A stretch of DNA of 64,000 bases from Salarchaeum sp. JOR-1. Lineage in GTDB: Archaea; Halobacteriota; Halobacteria; Halobacteriales; Halobacteriaceae. The notes under the pieces were generated by a model. It ran no database searches. It saw only the letters and a program-made list of their open reading frames with translations, and was not told the origin of the DNA. The position numbers and the translations under genes are program-made. The stretch covers positions 1,736,001 through 1,800,000 of the forward strand of contig NZ_CP042241.1 of the NCBI RefSeq assembly GCF_007833275.1. The letters are read 5' to 3'. This document shows, piece after piece, positions 17,737 to 25,872 of this stretch; within the stretch, counting starts at the first letter, position 1, and each line of letters begins with the position of its first letter.

Positions 17737-17754
17737 ACTGACCGATTGTTCAGT
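17737..17754. promoter_or_regulatory. Inverted repeat ACTGA-N8-TCAGT upstream of the MFS gene
   Basis: The dyad ACTGA...TCAGT is about 57 bases upstream of the MFS start. This spacing and symmetry would suit a dimeric TetR-type repressor controlling an efflux pump. No TetR gene is adjacent, so the role is inferred. Confidence 0.35.
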
Positions 17755-17784
17755 CCGCGGCAAGTAGGTGACGGCTTCGGCGGA

Positions 17785-18294
17785 CTACTCCCCGCTAGAC
17801 CCCGCCTGTGCGGCCCGCCCTGCGCCCGCCTCCACGCCGCCGTGCTTGCGCATCACGACGTGCGGGAGCGCCGCCGAACCAGAATCGAGCGTCACGCGGC
17901 GCACGCACTCGTAGCCGTTCGCGTCGTAGAACCCCACGGCGGGGAGCGCCGCCCACACGGAGAGCGCCTCGCAGCCGGCGTCCGCCGCCTCGGACTCGAG
18001 TCGTTCCAGCAGGCGCGTCCCCACGCCGTCGCGGGCGTGATCGGGGTGGACGGCGACGCCGCTCAGTTCGCATCGCTCGGGCCGCACCCACCCCCAGCCG
18101 ACGGAGTCGCCGTCGCGCTCCGCGACGAGGTGCACGCCCTCGTCGAAGTCGCACGCGTCGGGGTCGCGTTCGCGCGTCCAGTGAGCCAGTTCGTCGCCCG
18201 TGTAGTGTCCGGGGCCGAACGCCCGCGCCGCCGCCGTCCGCAGGGCGGCCACCGCGGATGCATCGGCCCGTGTCGCGTATCGCAGTGCCGTCAT
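17785..18294 (-). CDS. GNAT-family N-acetyltransferase
   Basis: This is a 169-residue acetyltransferase. The acetyl-CoA-binding motif is VHPDHARDGVGTRLLERLE (about residues 83-101), preceded by the strand CELSGVAV. A following helix and strand (GCEALSVWAALPAVGFYDANGY) are typical of GNATs that act on small molecules or amino termini. The ATG at 18294 gives the expected length, and the reading frame extends further only through non-homologous sequence. It lies apart from the thioesterase gene by about 120 bases. The substrate is unknown. Confidence 0.85.
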   Translation of the reverse strand: MTALRYATRADASAVAALRTAAARAFGPGHYTGDELAHWTRERDPDACDFDEGVHLVAERDGDSVGWGWVRPERCELSGVAVHPDHARDGVGTRLLERLESEAADAGCEALSVWAALPAVGFYDANGYECVRRVTLDSGSAALPHVVMRKHGGVEAGAGRAAQAGSSGE

Positions 18295-18416
18295 ACTCCC
18301 ACCGACGCCCCCCACAGCCCTTCCCGTGTCGGTCGTGCAGACCGGGTCTGTCGCTCGCCGGGACGCCGGAGGGGGGCGCTCCGAGCGCACCGTCGCGGGC
18401 CGCAGCCGCCACGAGC

Positions 18417-18794
18417 CTACGCGAGCGCGTCCCGCCACGACTCGGGGAGGTCGCGCGGCCGCCCCGCGTCGTCTACCGCGACCTGGGTCGACTGCGCGGT
18501 CGCGATCCGCTCGCCGTGCTGCGTGACCTCGTACGCGAGCGTGAAACTCGACGAGCCCACGTCCTCCGCGCGGACGGCCACCTCCACGCTCGTCGGTTCC
18601 GTCACGGGGCGCTCGAAGTCGAACTCCAGATGCGCGAGCACGACCCGCGAGTCGTCGAGGCTGATTCCGAGGTGGTCTTCGAGGTAGTACCGGCGGCCCT
18701 CTTCGACGAGCGTGGCGAACGTCGCGTTGTTCGCGACGCCCACCGTGTCGAAGTCCTGATAGCGCACGGCGACCGTGCGCGTGTACTCGAACAT
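18417..18794 (-). CDS. Hotdog-fold acyl-CoA thioesterase (4HBT/YbgC-like)
   Basis: This is a 125-residue single hotdog domain. The N-terminal motif VRYQDFDTVGVANNATF contains the catalytic aspartate environment of 4-hydroxybenzoyl-CoA-thioesterase-like enzymes, and EEGRRYYLED is the central helix. It would hydrolyse an acyl-CoA in the cytoplasm. Since menaquinone synthesis needs a 1,4-dihydroxy-2-naphthoyl-CoA thioesterase and none sits in the men cluster, this is one candidate, but many haloarchaeal thioesterases share this form. It starts at ATG 18794. Confidence 0.82.
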   Translation of the reverse strand: MFEYTRTVAVRYQDFDTVGVANNATFATLVEEGRRYYLEDHLGISLDDSRVVLAHLEFDFERPVTEPTSVEVAVRAEDVGSSSFTLAYEVTQHGERIATAQSTQVAVDDAGRPRDLPESWRDALA

Positions 18795-18824
18795 ACTCCG
18801 GCGTCGGGCGGGGATCGTGAAAAG

Positions 18825-19745
18825 CTAGTTCATCGCGATCGCGGTCTCCTCGACGGCGTCCCCGAGCGCGTCTCGCACGCGCTCGATGGCCGCGCTGTCC
18901 GCCTCGCACGCGTTCTCCATGAGAACGGTTTCGCTCGGGAACAACCGTTCGCCGAGTTCGAGGCCGTGTTCGCGCGCCGTCGACCCCGTGACGGTGAGGT
19001 ACGCGCCGACGCCCGCGTCCGCGATGGCGGCCTCCTCCTCGACGCCCGATTCGGGATAGACGAAGTCCAGGCCGTCGGTGGCGCGCGTGCCGAGTACGGC
19101 TTCGACGAGGCGCTCGTAGCGCGGACTGATGCAGAACGAGCCCTCGTAGTCCGCGACGAACTCGCGACCGAGGGTGTCGGTCGGCCCCGCGTCGACCGTC
19201 TCGTGGGTCGCCAGCAGCGTGTGGTAGACGGTGTCGCCGAGGCCGGTGACGACGCGCACGTCCGTGTCGTGCGGGTCGATGCGGTCGTTCACGTCCGCGA
19301 GCGACGTCAGCGGGTCGGGTTCGAGGCCGACGACCTCCTCGAGGACGAGGTCGGCGCTGTCGAACCCGAGCGCGAACTCGTGCGTGCGGAGCGCGCGGAA
19401 CGGCTCCTCGCGACCGACGAGGTGGACGTCCACGTTCCCGAGGCCGATGGTGACGCTGTCGAAGACGACGCGGCGGGGGAAGCCCGCGCGGTCGTCGCGG
19501 AGGAGCGTGAAGTCGGGCGCGCGGTCGTCGCCGGGCGTCGAGTAGTCGGCGAGCCGGTCGTACACGCCCGCCGCGGCGTCCTGCTCGTCCTTCGTTACGG
19601 CTTTCTCGTAGCGGAGGACGTTCGACACGTCGTCCGCGACCGCCGCGGCGTCGTCGGGCGCGTCGGGATGGCCAGCCAGCCGGTCGAGAACGGCTTCCAG
19701 CGGGCGGCCCTTCCGCGGCACGGCGACGTGGACGGTCTCGCTCAT
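18825..19745 (-). CDS. HisG-like protein (divergent phosphoribosyltransferase fold)
   Basis: This is a 306-residue acidic soluble protein. The N-terminus VHVAVPRKGRPLEAVLDRL resembles the opening of ATP phosphoribosyltransferase (HisG), and the middle (SVTIGLGNVDVHLVGREEP, FALGFDSADLVLEEVVG) resembles its two-domain ligand-binding fold. The HisG phosphoribosyl-binding loop is not clearly recognisable, so a moonlighting or altered activity is possible. hisF lies in this window but about 39 kb away, and the true hisG of the pathway may be elsewhere. It is followed on the same strand by a thioesterase and preceded by a GNAT. Confidence 0.45.
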   Translation of the reverse strand: MSETVHVAVPRKGRPLEAVLDRLAGHPDAPDDAAAVADDVSNVLRYEKAVTKDEQDAAAGVYDRLADYSTPGDDRAPDFTLLRDDRAGFPRRVVFDSVTIGLGNVDVHLVGREEPFRALRTHEFALGFDSADLVLEEVVGLEPDPLTSLADVNDRIDPHDTDVRVVTGLGDTVYHTLLATHETVDAGPTDTLGREFVADYEGSFCISPRYERLVEAVLGTRATDGLDFVYPESGVEEEAAIADAGVGAYLTVTGSTAREHGLELGERLFPSETVLMENACEADSAAIERVRDALGDAVEETAIAMN

Positions 19746-19771
19746 CACGTGAAGGAAGCGGCCGCGTCGGT

Positions 19772-20212
19772 TTACTGATTCCGGTTCAGTCGCTTCTCCA
19801 TCTCGACGTGCGGGATGCCCGCCTCGTCGAACACGTCGCTCGTCGTCTCGTACCCGAGGTGGAGGTAGAACGACTCCGCGTGCGTCTGCGCGTGCAGGAC
19901 GAGGCGGTCGTACTCTCCGCGCGCCGCGTCCTCCAACGCCTCCATCAGCGCCCCGCCAATACCCTCCTCGCGGCGTTCCTTCAGCGTCGCGACGCGCTCC
20001 ACCTTCCCCGCGTCGTCGTCCGCCGGGCGGAGGCGCGCGGCCCCGACGGGCGTTTCGCCGTCGTACGCGACGAAGTGCCGGGTTCGTTCGGCCTCGTCGT
20101 AGTCGTCCCACTCCACGTCCTCGGGCACGCCCTGTTCCTCCACGAACACGTCGCGGCGCACGCTGAACGCGTCCGCGCGCTCCGCGTCGGTCGTGGCTTC
20201 CGTCACCCTCAC
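19772..20212 (-). CDS. GNAT-family acetyltransferase (ElaA-like)
   Basis: This is a 146-residue protein. The N-terminal segment VRRDVFVEEQGVPEDVEWDD is the signature of the ElaA branch. The coenzyme A site RVATLKERREEGIGGALMEA follows near residues 72-91, and HAQTHAESFYLHLGYE closes the fold. It likely acetylates a small amine. The ATG at 20212 overlaps the stop of the metallo-hydrolase gene (ATGA), so both are translated from one transcript. Confidence 0.87.
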   Translation of the reverse strand: MRVTEATTDAERADAFSVRRDVFVEEQGVPEDVEWDDYDEAERTRHFVAYDGETPVGAARLRPADDDAGKVERVATLKERREEGIGGALMEALEDAARGEYDRLVLHAQTHAESFYLHLGYETTSDVFDEAGIPHVEMEKRLNRNQ

Positions 20213-21036
20213 AGGTCCACTCGGTCACCGATCTCGACGGTTTCGAGCCGGTTCGGCGCGTCGAAGCTCCGGACGTGCGGTCGGAGCGCCTCGGGGTTCG
20301 CGGTGAGGCCCTTCCACATGTCCCAGTGGGTCGGGAGCAGGCGGTCGAGGTCGAGCTGGCGCGCGGCCTCCACGACCTCGGCCTCGTCGCTGTACCACTT
20401 CGTGTATTTGGGCTCGCGAGTCTCCTTATCAGGAAGCATGCCGGGCGACCCGAACGCGAGCGCGCCCAGGTCGATGTCGTACTCGTCGCCGACGCGCGCG
20501 AGACCGTCGTCGGGCTTCGTGTCGCCGCCGTGGAAGAACGTCCCCGTCTCGTGCTCGAACACGTACGAGACGGGGTCGGTGGCGTCCGGGTCGTGGGCGT
20601 GCTCGACGTGCACCGTGAACTCTCCGAGTTCGAACGAGTCGCCCGCGGAGACGGTTCGGAACTGGTCGGTTCTGAGGTCGTAGGCGGACTGCCAGTTCGC
20701 CTCCTGGGTGACGGCGACGCTCGCGGCCGGCCCGTAGAAGGTCGCCTCGCTGTTCGACAGAATCGGCCCCTGCGTCTCGCCGTGCACGTGGTCGGTGTGC
20801 TCGTGGGTCGCCAGCACCGCGTCCGCGTGCGCCACGTCGGCGGGGTCGAACGGAACGGGAATCATCCGCACCGTCCGCGGCGGGTCGCCCGTCCCGACGT
20901 AGGGGTCGACGTAGACCGTGGTTCCGTCGCGTCCCTTGAGCACGAAGCCGTTACAGCCGAGATACCAGACGGCGACGGTGTCCGGGTCGGCGGCCGCGAC
21001 CGCCGTCGGTAGCCAGTCGCCCCAGTCGCTCTCCAT
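20209..21036 (-). CDS. Metallo-beta-lactamase-fold hydrolase (UlaG-like)
   Basis: This is a 275-residue metal hydrolase. THEHTDHVHGE (about residues 76-86) is the metal-binding motif, HVEHAHDP and FFHGGDTKPD supply later ligands, and THWDMWKGL (near 248) holds the final histidine. The arrangement matches the L-ascorbate-6-phosphate lactonase (UlaG) branch. The substrate in haloarchaea is not established. The ATG at 21036 removes a leader not conserved in the fold. The gene leads a two-gene unit with the ElaA-like acetyltransferase. Confidence 0.85.
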   Translation of the reverse strand: MESDWGDWLPTAVAAADPDTVAVWYLGCNGFVLKGRDGTTVYVDPYVGTGDPPRTVRMIPVPFDPADVAHADAVLATHEHTDHVHGETQGPILSNSEATFYGPAASVAVTQEANWQSAYDLRTDQFRTVSAGDSFELGEFTVHVEHAHDPDATDPVSYVFEHETGTFFHGGDTKPDDGLARVGDEYDIDLGALAFGSPGMLPDKETREPKYTKWYSDEAEVVEAARQLDLDRLLPTHWDMWKGLTANPEALRPHVRSFDAPNRLETVEIGDRVDL

Positions 21037-21083
21037 ACCGGGAGGGTGTGGCGGAATCGCCCTAAGCGTTCGGGAAACCCGGT

Positions 21084-21091
21084 GAATTATC
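21084..21091 (+). promoter_or_regulatory. TATA-like box of the bat-type regulator
   Basis: GAATTATC lies 26-33 bases before the ATG at 21117. This is the spacing expected for a leaderless or near-leaderless archaeal transcript. Confidence 0.4.
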
Positions 21092-21116
21092 AACCATTCG
21101 ACCCCTTGAGGTGACG

Positions 21117-21770
21117 ATGAGTCTTATCGCCGAGTTCCGGCTGACCGGGCCGGGCCTCGTTCTCCGCCACGCCCGCAACGCCGTCCCCGAAGTCGACGTG
21201 AACGTCCAGCACGAGGTCGGAATCGACCCGCAGCGCCCGATCCTCTTCTTCTGGGCGACCCCGGACGGCGACGCCGACGCGAGCGCGCTCGACGACTTCC
21301 ACGACGCCGTCGCGGCGGACGGCTCCGTGAGGGACGCCACCGTCCTCGACGACCTCGGCGACCGCCGGCTCTACCGCGTCCAGATCCACGAACACCACGA
21401 CACCGTGCTCTACCCGGCGTACGTCGAACTGGGCGCGGCGCTCGTCGGCCTCTACAGCGCGGCGTCCGGCTGGAAGGTCGAAATGCGCTTCCCCCATCGG
21501 GACGCGCTCACCGACTTCCGAGCGGCGTGTGAGCGCAACGGCGTCAGCTTCTCGCTCCACCGGCTCTACCAGGGCGTGAACGAGAACGAACCCAAGGGAC
21601 TCACCGACGCCCAGCGCGAAGCCCTGCGGGTCGCGATGGCACTCGGGTACTTCGGCGTTCCCCGGGAAGCAGCGCTCGCGGACGTGGCGGACGAACTCGA
21701 CGTCTCGACGCAGGCGGCGTCAGAACGAGTGCGGCGCGCGGTGAAAGCGCTCGTGGAGAGCGCCGTCTAG
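21117..21770 (+). CDS. Bacterio-opsin-activator-type HTH regulator
   Basis: This is a 217-residue protein. The N-terminal 150 residues form the conserved haloarchaeal Bat N-terminal-like domain, ending in FSLHRLYQG. The C-terminal HTH_10 domain starts at LTDAQREALRVAMALGYFG and has its recognition helix at VSTQAASERVRRAVKALVE. These proteins regulate metabolism in Halobacteria. The ATG at 21117 has a GAGGTG just upstream, and an in-frame GTG at 21111 is the alternative. It converges on the ABC-importer operon, with which it shares a CTAG stop tetranucleotide. Confidence 0.9.
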   Translation: MSLIAEFRLTGPGLVLRHARNAVPEVDVNVQHEVGIDPQRPILFFWATPDGDADASALDDFHDAVAADGSVRDATVLDDLGDRRLYRVQIHEHHDTVLYPAYVELGAALVGLYSAASGWKVEMRFPHRDALTDFRAACERNGVSFSLHRLYQGVNENEPKGLTDAQREALRVAMALGYFGVPREAALADVADELDVSTQAASERVRRAVKALVESAV

Positions 21771-22576
21771 AGCTGTTCCGCGAGCCACTCCATGTTCATC
21801 ACCGCGGCGGCGACGAGCACGCCGACGATAGAGGTGAGTACGAGGAAGGCGGAGACGACGCTCACCATCGGCGTCAGGGCGGACTGAAGCGAGGTCCACG
21901 CGAGCACGGGCACGGTCTTCACCTGGTAGCTCCGGAGGAACAGCGCCATGATGAACTCCTGAAGGCTGACGATGAACGCCACCACGGCGGAGATGAGGAC
22001 GCCGCTGCGGACGTTCGGCAGGACGACGTGATAGAACACCCGGAGGGGGTGTCCGCCCAGGTCCATTCCGGCGTCCCGCAGGCTCCAGTCGAAGCGCGCG
22101 AACACGGACTGCATCACGAAGAACACCAGCGGGGTCGCCCAGAGGGTGTGTGCGACGACGATGCGGAGGTACGTGCTCGTGATGCCGATGCGGTTGACGT
22201 AGATGAGGAGCGTCAGTCCGATGACGACGGGCGGCAGAAGGAGGGGAAGGAGGATGATCGGCGGAAGAACGCGCGTGAGCACGGAGTCCGATCGCTGCAC
22301 GGCGAGCGATCCGGTGACGCCGAGGACGGTCGAGAGGAGGGACGCGCCGACGCCGATGACGAAGCTGTCGCGGACGGCGCTCAGCCACTCTTCGCTCGCG
22401 AAGAACTGCCGGTACCACTTCAGGCTGTACTCGTTCGGCGGGAACGTGATGTACTCGCCCTGCTGGAAGGACGTGACGAACACGACGAGGATGGGGAGGA
22501 GGATGACCGCGAACAGCAGCCAGTAGCCCGCTCGAAACAGCGCGTCCTCCACCCGCTCTCGTGACACCCTAGACAT
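21767..22576 (-). CDS. ABC importer permease, PotC-like
   Basis: This is a 269-residue permease with six predicted helices and the inner-membrane EAA loop (about residues 165-185: RDAGMDLGGHPLRVFYHVVLP) that contacts the ATPase. It is the last gene of a four-gene minus-strand operon for uptake of a small organic or metal-chelate substrate. Its start overlaps the end of the second permease gene by eight bases. Confidence 0.9.
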   Translation of the reverse strand: MSRVSRERVEDALFRAGYWLLFAVILLPILVVFVTSFQQGEYITFPPNEYSLKWYRQFFASEEWLSAVRDSFVIGVGASLLSTVLGVTGSLAVQRSDSVLTRVLPPIILLPLLLPPVVIGLTLLIYVNRIGITSTYLRIVVAHTLWATPLVFFVMQSVFARFDWSLRDAGMDLGGHPLRVFYHVVLPNVRSGVLISAVVAFIVSLQEFIMALFLRSYQVKTVPVLAWTSLQSALTPMVSVVSAFLVLTSIVGVLVAAAVMNMEWLAEQL

Positions 22577-23468
22577 CTTGAACCCCTCCGATAGAACCAG
22601 TGAACAACCGCATCACGCCGAGTGAGACGACGAGCATGCCGCCGAGCATCAGAATGCTGAACGCCGCGCCGGTCGGCCAGTCCAGTTGAGTGAGCATCAG
22701 GCTCTCAATCTCCATCGCGAACGTCGTCTGTTGGCCCGAGCCGAGCTGGCTGGGGGCGGCGTAGGCGCCGACGCTCCACGCGAACGACACCACGGTCGCG
22801 ACCGCGATACCGGGGAGCGCCTCGGGGACGACGACTTCGAAGAACGACCGCGGTCGGGACGCCCCGAGGTCGCGGGCGGCCTCGACCGTATCCCAGTCCA
22901 TCGTGGAGAGCACGCTGTAGATGGCGAGCACGGCGTACGGGAAGACGATGTACACCTGCCCGACGACCGTTCCTACCATCCCGGGCGCGAACTGGATCGG
23001 CGAACTGATAACGCCGATGTCGATCAGGAGATCGTTCAGGACGCCGTTCGGCGCGAGGAGCGGCCGCCACGCGTACGTCTTCACGACGAGCGTCGTCAGC
23101 AGCGGGAGGATGACGGAGAACAACAGGAGCGACTTCCGGAGGCCCGTCGCGCGGTAGGCGGCATACGCGTAGAACAACGCGAGTAACACCGCGATCACGG
23201 TCGCGATCACGCCGAGTTTGAACGAGAAGACGATGAGGTCGCGGTAGAGCCCGGATTCGAGGACGGCGCGGTAGGCGTCGAGCGTGAACGCCGACGCGTA
23301 GAACCCGGGGTCTACGTTCGCGTTCAAACTCATCCGGACGAGGATGAGGAACGGAACGACGAAGAACACGAGTTCGAACGCCGCGAGCGGTGCGACGAGC
23401 AGGACGCTCCCCGCGTCCTGTCGCTTGATGCGGCGGCCGAGCCACGCGAACATCGACTCCGTCGCCAT
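22569..23468 (-). CDS. ABC importer permease, PotB-like
   Basis: This is a 299-residue permease with six to seven hydrophobic segments and an EAA loop reading AARDLGASRPRSFFEVVVPE (about residues 195-215). A cytosolic basic N-terminus (GRRIKRQDAG) precedes the first helix. It forms a heterodimer with the PotC-like protein. The start shares its base with the last base of the ATPase gene's stop, so expression is coupled. Confidence 0.9.
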   Translation of the reverse strand: MATESMFAWLGRRIKRQDAGSVLLVAPLAAFELVFFVVPFLILVRMSLNANVDPGFYASAFTLDAYRAVLESGLYRDLIVFSFKLGVIATVIAVLLALFYAYAAYRATGLRKSLLLFSVILPLLTTLVVKTYAWRPLLAPNGVLNDLLIDIGVISSPIQFAPGMVGTVVGQVYIVFPYAVLAIYSVLSTMDWDTVEAARDLGASRPRSFFEVVVPEALPGIAVATVVSFAWSVGAYAAPSQLGSGQQTTFAMEIESLMLTQLDWPTGAAFSILMLGGMLVVSLGVMRLFTGSIGGVQDV

Positions 23469-24595
23469 TACCCACCACCTCGGCCGACGCGCTCACCGGT
23501 CTCGGCGAACGCGAGGAGGTCGTCGGGGTTCCAGGACACCGCGACCGTGTCGCCGACATCGAACGTCTCGTCCGCGCCCACGCTCTGCTCGAAGAACAGG
23601 CTCGTGTCCGCGATCTCGACGTAGAACCGCACCGACGAGCCGCGGTACAGGACGTCCGTGACGTCGCCGGTGAGCGTGGTCGCCGGCTCCGGCTCGGCGG
23701 CCGACCCGCCGTCCGCCGCGCTCGCGGGTTCGACCGTCAGGTCTTCCGGACGGAACGAGACGGTGAGCGCGTCGCCCGCCGCGACGGCGGCGTCCCCGGT
23801 CGGGAGCGCGATCTCGGCGTCGAACGTCGTGTCGGCGACGACGCCCGTCTCGGTGACGGATTCGACGCGAGCGTCCACGAGGTTCGTGTCCCCGAGGAAC
23901 TCTTCGATGAACAGGCTCACCGGATCGTCGTACACCTCGCGGGGTTCGCCGACCTGTTCGATCTGGCCGTCGTTCATGATCGCGATGCTGTCGGCGAGCG
24001 TGAACGCCTCGTTCTGGTCGTGGGTGACGTGGACGAACGTCGTCTCGACCTCGTCGTGGATGTTCCGGAGTTCGAGCTGCATCTGCTCGCGCAGCCGCTT
24101 GTCGAGGTTCGAGAGGGGCTCGTCGAGCAGGAGGACGTCGGGCTCGATCGCGAGCGAGCGGGCGAGCGCGACGCGCTGTTTCTGGCCGCCGGAGAGGTCG
24201 GTCGGGTCGCTGTCCGCGAAGCCGCTCATCTCCACGACCTCGAGTATCTCGCGGGCGCGTTCCTCGCGTTCGCCGCTCCCGACCCCGTCCATTTTGAGGC
24301 CGAACGCGACGTTCTCCAGCACGCTCTTGTGCGGGAACAGCGCCCACGACTGGAACACCATCGATGTGTCCCGCTCGTAGGGCGGCTGGTCGGTCACCGG
24401 CTCGCCGCCGATGTGCACGTCGCCGTCCGTCGGCGTTTCGAGGCCGCCGAGCATCCGCAGCGTCGTGGACTTCCCGCAGCCCGACGGGCCGAGCAGGCAG
24501 AGGAGCTCGCCGTCGTCCACGTCGAGAGTGAGGCCGTCCACGGCCGTGAGGTCTCCGTACTCCTTGCGGAGGTCTGAGAGGGTAACGGACGCCAT
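23468..24595 (-). CDS. ABC importer ATPase, PotA-like
   Basis: This is a 375-residue ATPase. Walker A GPSGCGKSTT lies near residue 37, the signature LSGGQKQR near 134 and Walker B VLLLDEPLSNLD near 154, followed by HVTHDQNEAF with the switch histidine. The C-terminal 130 residues are a TOBE/MOP-type regulatory domain (PVSLFIEEFLGDTNLV onward). This is the layout of CUT1/PotA ATPases for polyamine, iron or thiamine importers. It is directly adjacent to the binding-protein gene, with no gap. Confidence 0.93.
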   Translation of the reverse strand: MASVTLSDLRKEYGDLTAVDGLTLDVDDGELLCLLGPSGCGKSTTLRMLGGLETPTDGDVHIGGEPVTDQPPYERDTSMVFQSWALFPHKSVLENVAFGLKMDGVGSGEREERAREILEVVEMSGFADSDPTDLSGGQKQRVALARSLAIEPDVLLLDEPLSNLDKRLREQMQLELRNIHDEVETTFVHVTHDQNEAFTLADSIAIMNDGQIEQVGEPREVYDDPVSLFIEEFLGDTNLVDARVESVTETGVVADTTFDAEIALPTGDAAVAAGDALTVSFRPEDLTVEPASAADGGSAAEPEPATTLTGDVTDVLYRGSSVRFYVEIADTSLFFEQSVGADETFDVGDTVAVSWNPDDLLAFAETGERVGRGGG

Positions 24596-25723
24596 TTAGT
24601 TCGTCTGCATCCGCGTGAATTTGTTCGAGAACTTCTCGGAGTAGGGCGCGACTTTCTTCCAGTGGGGGATGGAGTACTTCTCCGCTTCCTCGGCGGTGGT
24701 GGGGACGTACTCCCCGAGGTCGCCGGCGTAGTCGACGCCCTTCGCGCTGAAGAACAGCGGGTGGTCTTCGGACCACTTGCTCTGAACCTCGGGGTCGAGG
24801 AGCATGTTGATGAACTCTTCGCCGAGCGTGCGTTTGTTCGTGCCACTGACGACCGCCCAGTTGTCCATCCAGGCGGCGTTGTTCGCGGGCATCGAGAACT
24901 CGACGTTCTCGTGTTTGTCGATGTCGTAGTAGATCTGGTCGAAGTACCACTGGGCGGCGTCGATGATGCCGTTCTGGAACTGCTGCCAGATGTCGGTGCC
25001 GGAGGACGCCCAGCCCTGGATCGGCCACTCCTCGAGCGTGGTGAGGAGTTCGTCGTGGTACTGCTCCTGGTAGAGTTCGTCCGCGCCCGTCGCGGCGTCC
25101 GTGCCGACGCCGGCGCCGAGCAGGGGATAGATCCAGAACCCAGAGTCGATGCCGACGCCGCTGGACTGCTTCACCGTAGGGCTCGTGAAGTCGCTCCAGG
25201 TTTCGACAGGTTGCTGGAGGTTCTTGTTGTAGAGGATCGCGAGCGGCGCACCGTCGACTGGGGCGCCGTGCGAGATGGGACGGATGTCCTTGTAGTGCTG
25301 GATGACGTTGTCGATGTTCGGGATGTTCTCGTCGTACCGCAGCGGCTCGAAGAGCCCCTGTTTACGGCCGTTGTAGTAGATGGGTTCGCAGGCCACCGTC
25401 ACGTCGAACGGCGGGGCGCCCGACGAGGACTTGATCTTCGCGAGCAGGGAGTTCCACCCAGAGAGGACTTCGAGTTCGGCGTCGAACCTCGACTCGAAGA
25501 TCGGTTTGATCGCTTTCTTGAAGCGTTCGACGTAGTTGCCGCTCCACACCGTAACGCGGAGGGTGGTCGTGCTGTCGCCGCCGCCACCGAGCATTCCCGT
25601 ACAGCCGGCGAGGCCGGTTGTCGCGGCCGCGCCGGCCGCGCCGAGGAACGCCCGGCGGCTCGCAGAGCTGTGGTTCGTGTCTCGAGGCGTGGCTTCTCGC
25701 TCGTTCTGGCTACTGCCAGACAT
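24596..25723 (-). CDS. Tat-exported lipoprotein substrate-binding protein (PotD-like)
   Basis: This is a 375-residue extracellular binding protein. The N-terminus has a twin-arginine-type signal (ASRRAFLGAAGAAAT) and a lipobox LAGC near residue 42, after which the cysteine would be lipid-anchored. A mature periplasmic-binding-fold type 2 domain follows (TTLRVTVWSGNYVERFKKAI; DAAQWYFDQIYYDID). This is the spermidine/putrescine-like class, but the ligand is not determined by sequence. It is the first gene of the operon and the ATG at 25723 is preferred. Confidence 0.9.
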   Translation of the reverse strand: MSGSSQNEREATPRDTNHSSASRRAFLGAAGAAATTGLAGCTGMLGGGGDSTTTLRVTVWSGNYVERFKKAIKPIFESRFDAELEVLSGWNSLLAKIKSSSGAPPFDVTVACEPIYYNGRKQGLFEPLRYDENIPNIDNVIQHYKDIRPISHGAPVDGAPLAILYNKNLQQPVETWSDFTSPTVKQSSGVGIDSGFWIYPLLGAGVGTDAATGADELYQEQYHDELLTTLEEWPIQGWASSGTDIWQQFQNGIIDAAQWYFDQIYYDIDKHENVEFSMPANNAAWMDNWAVVSGTNKRTLGEEFINMLLDPEVQSKWSEDHPLFFSAKGVDYAGDLGEYVPTTAEEAEKYSIPHWKKVAPYSEKFSNKFTRMQTN

Positions 25724-25872
25724 ACCCGGTGTCAAACGCCGCGCGACGGAAAAGAGTGGTGGCTTCGGAACCGTTCATGGGACGCAACACCAAGGATTTC
25801 GCGGGTCTCGTTGATTGCGGTTCGCCGCCCCAAACGCCGGGGTTAAACGGCGTGGGCGAATACGCGAGTGCA

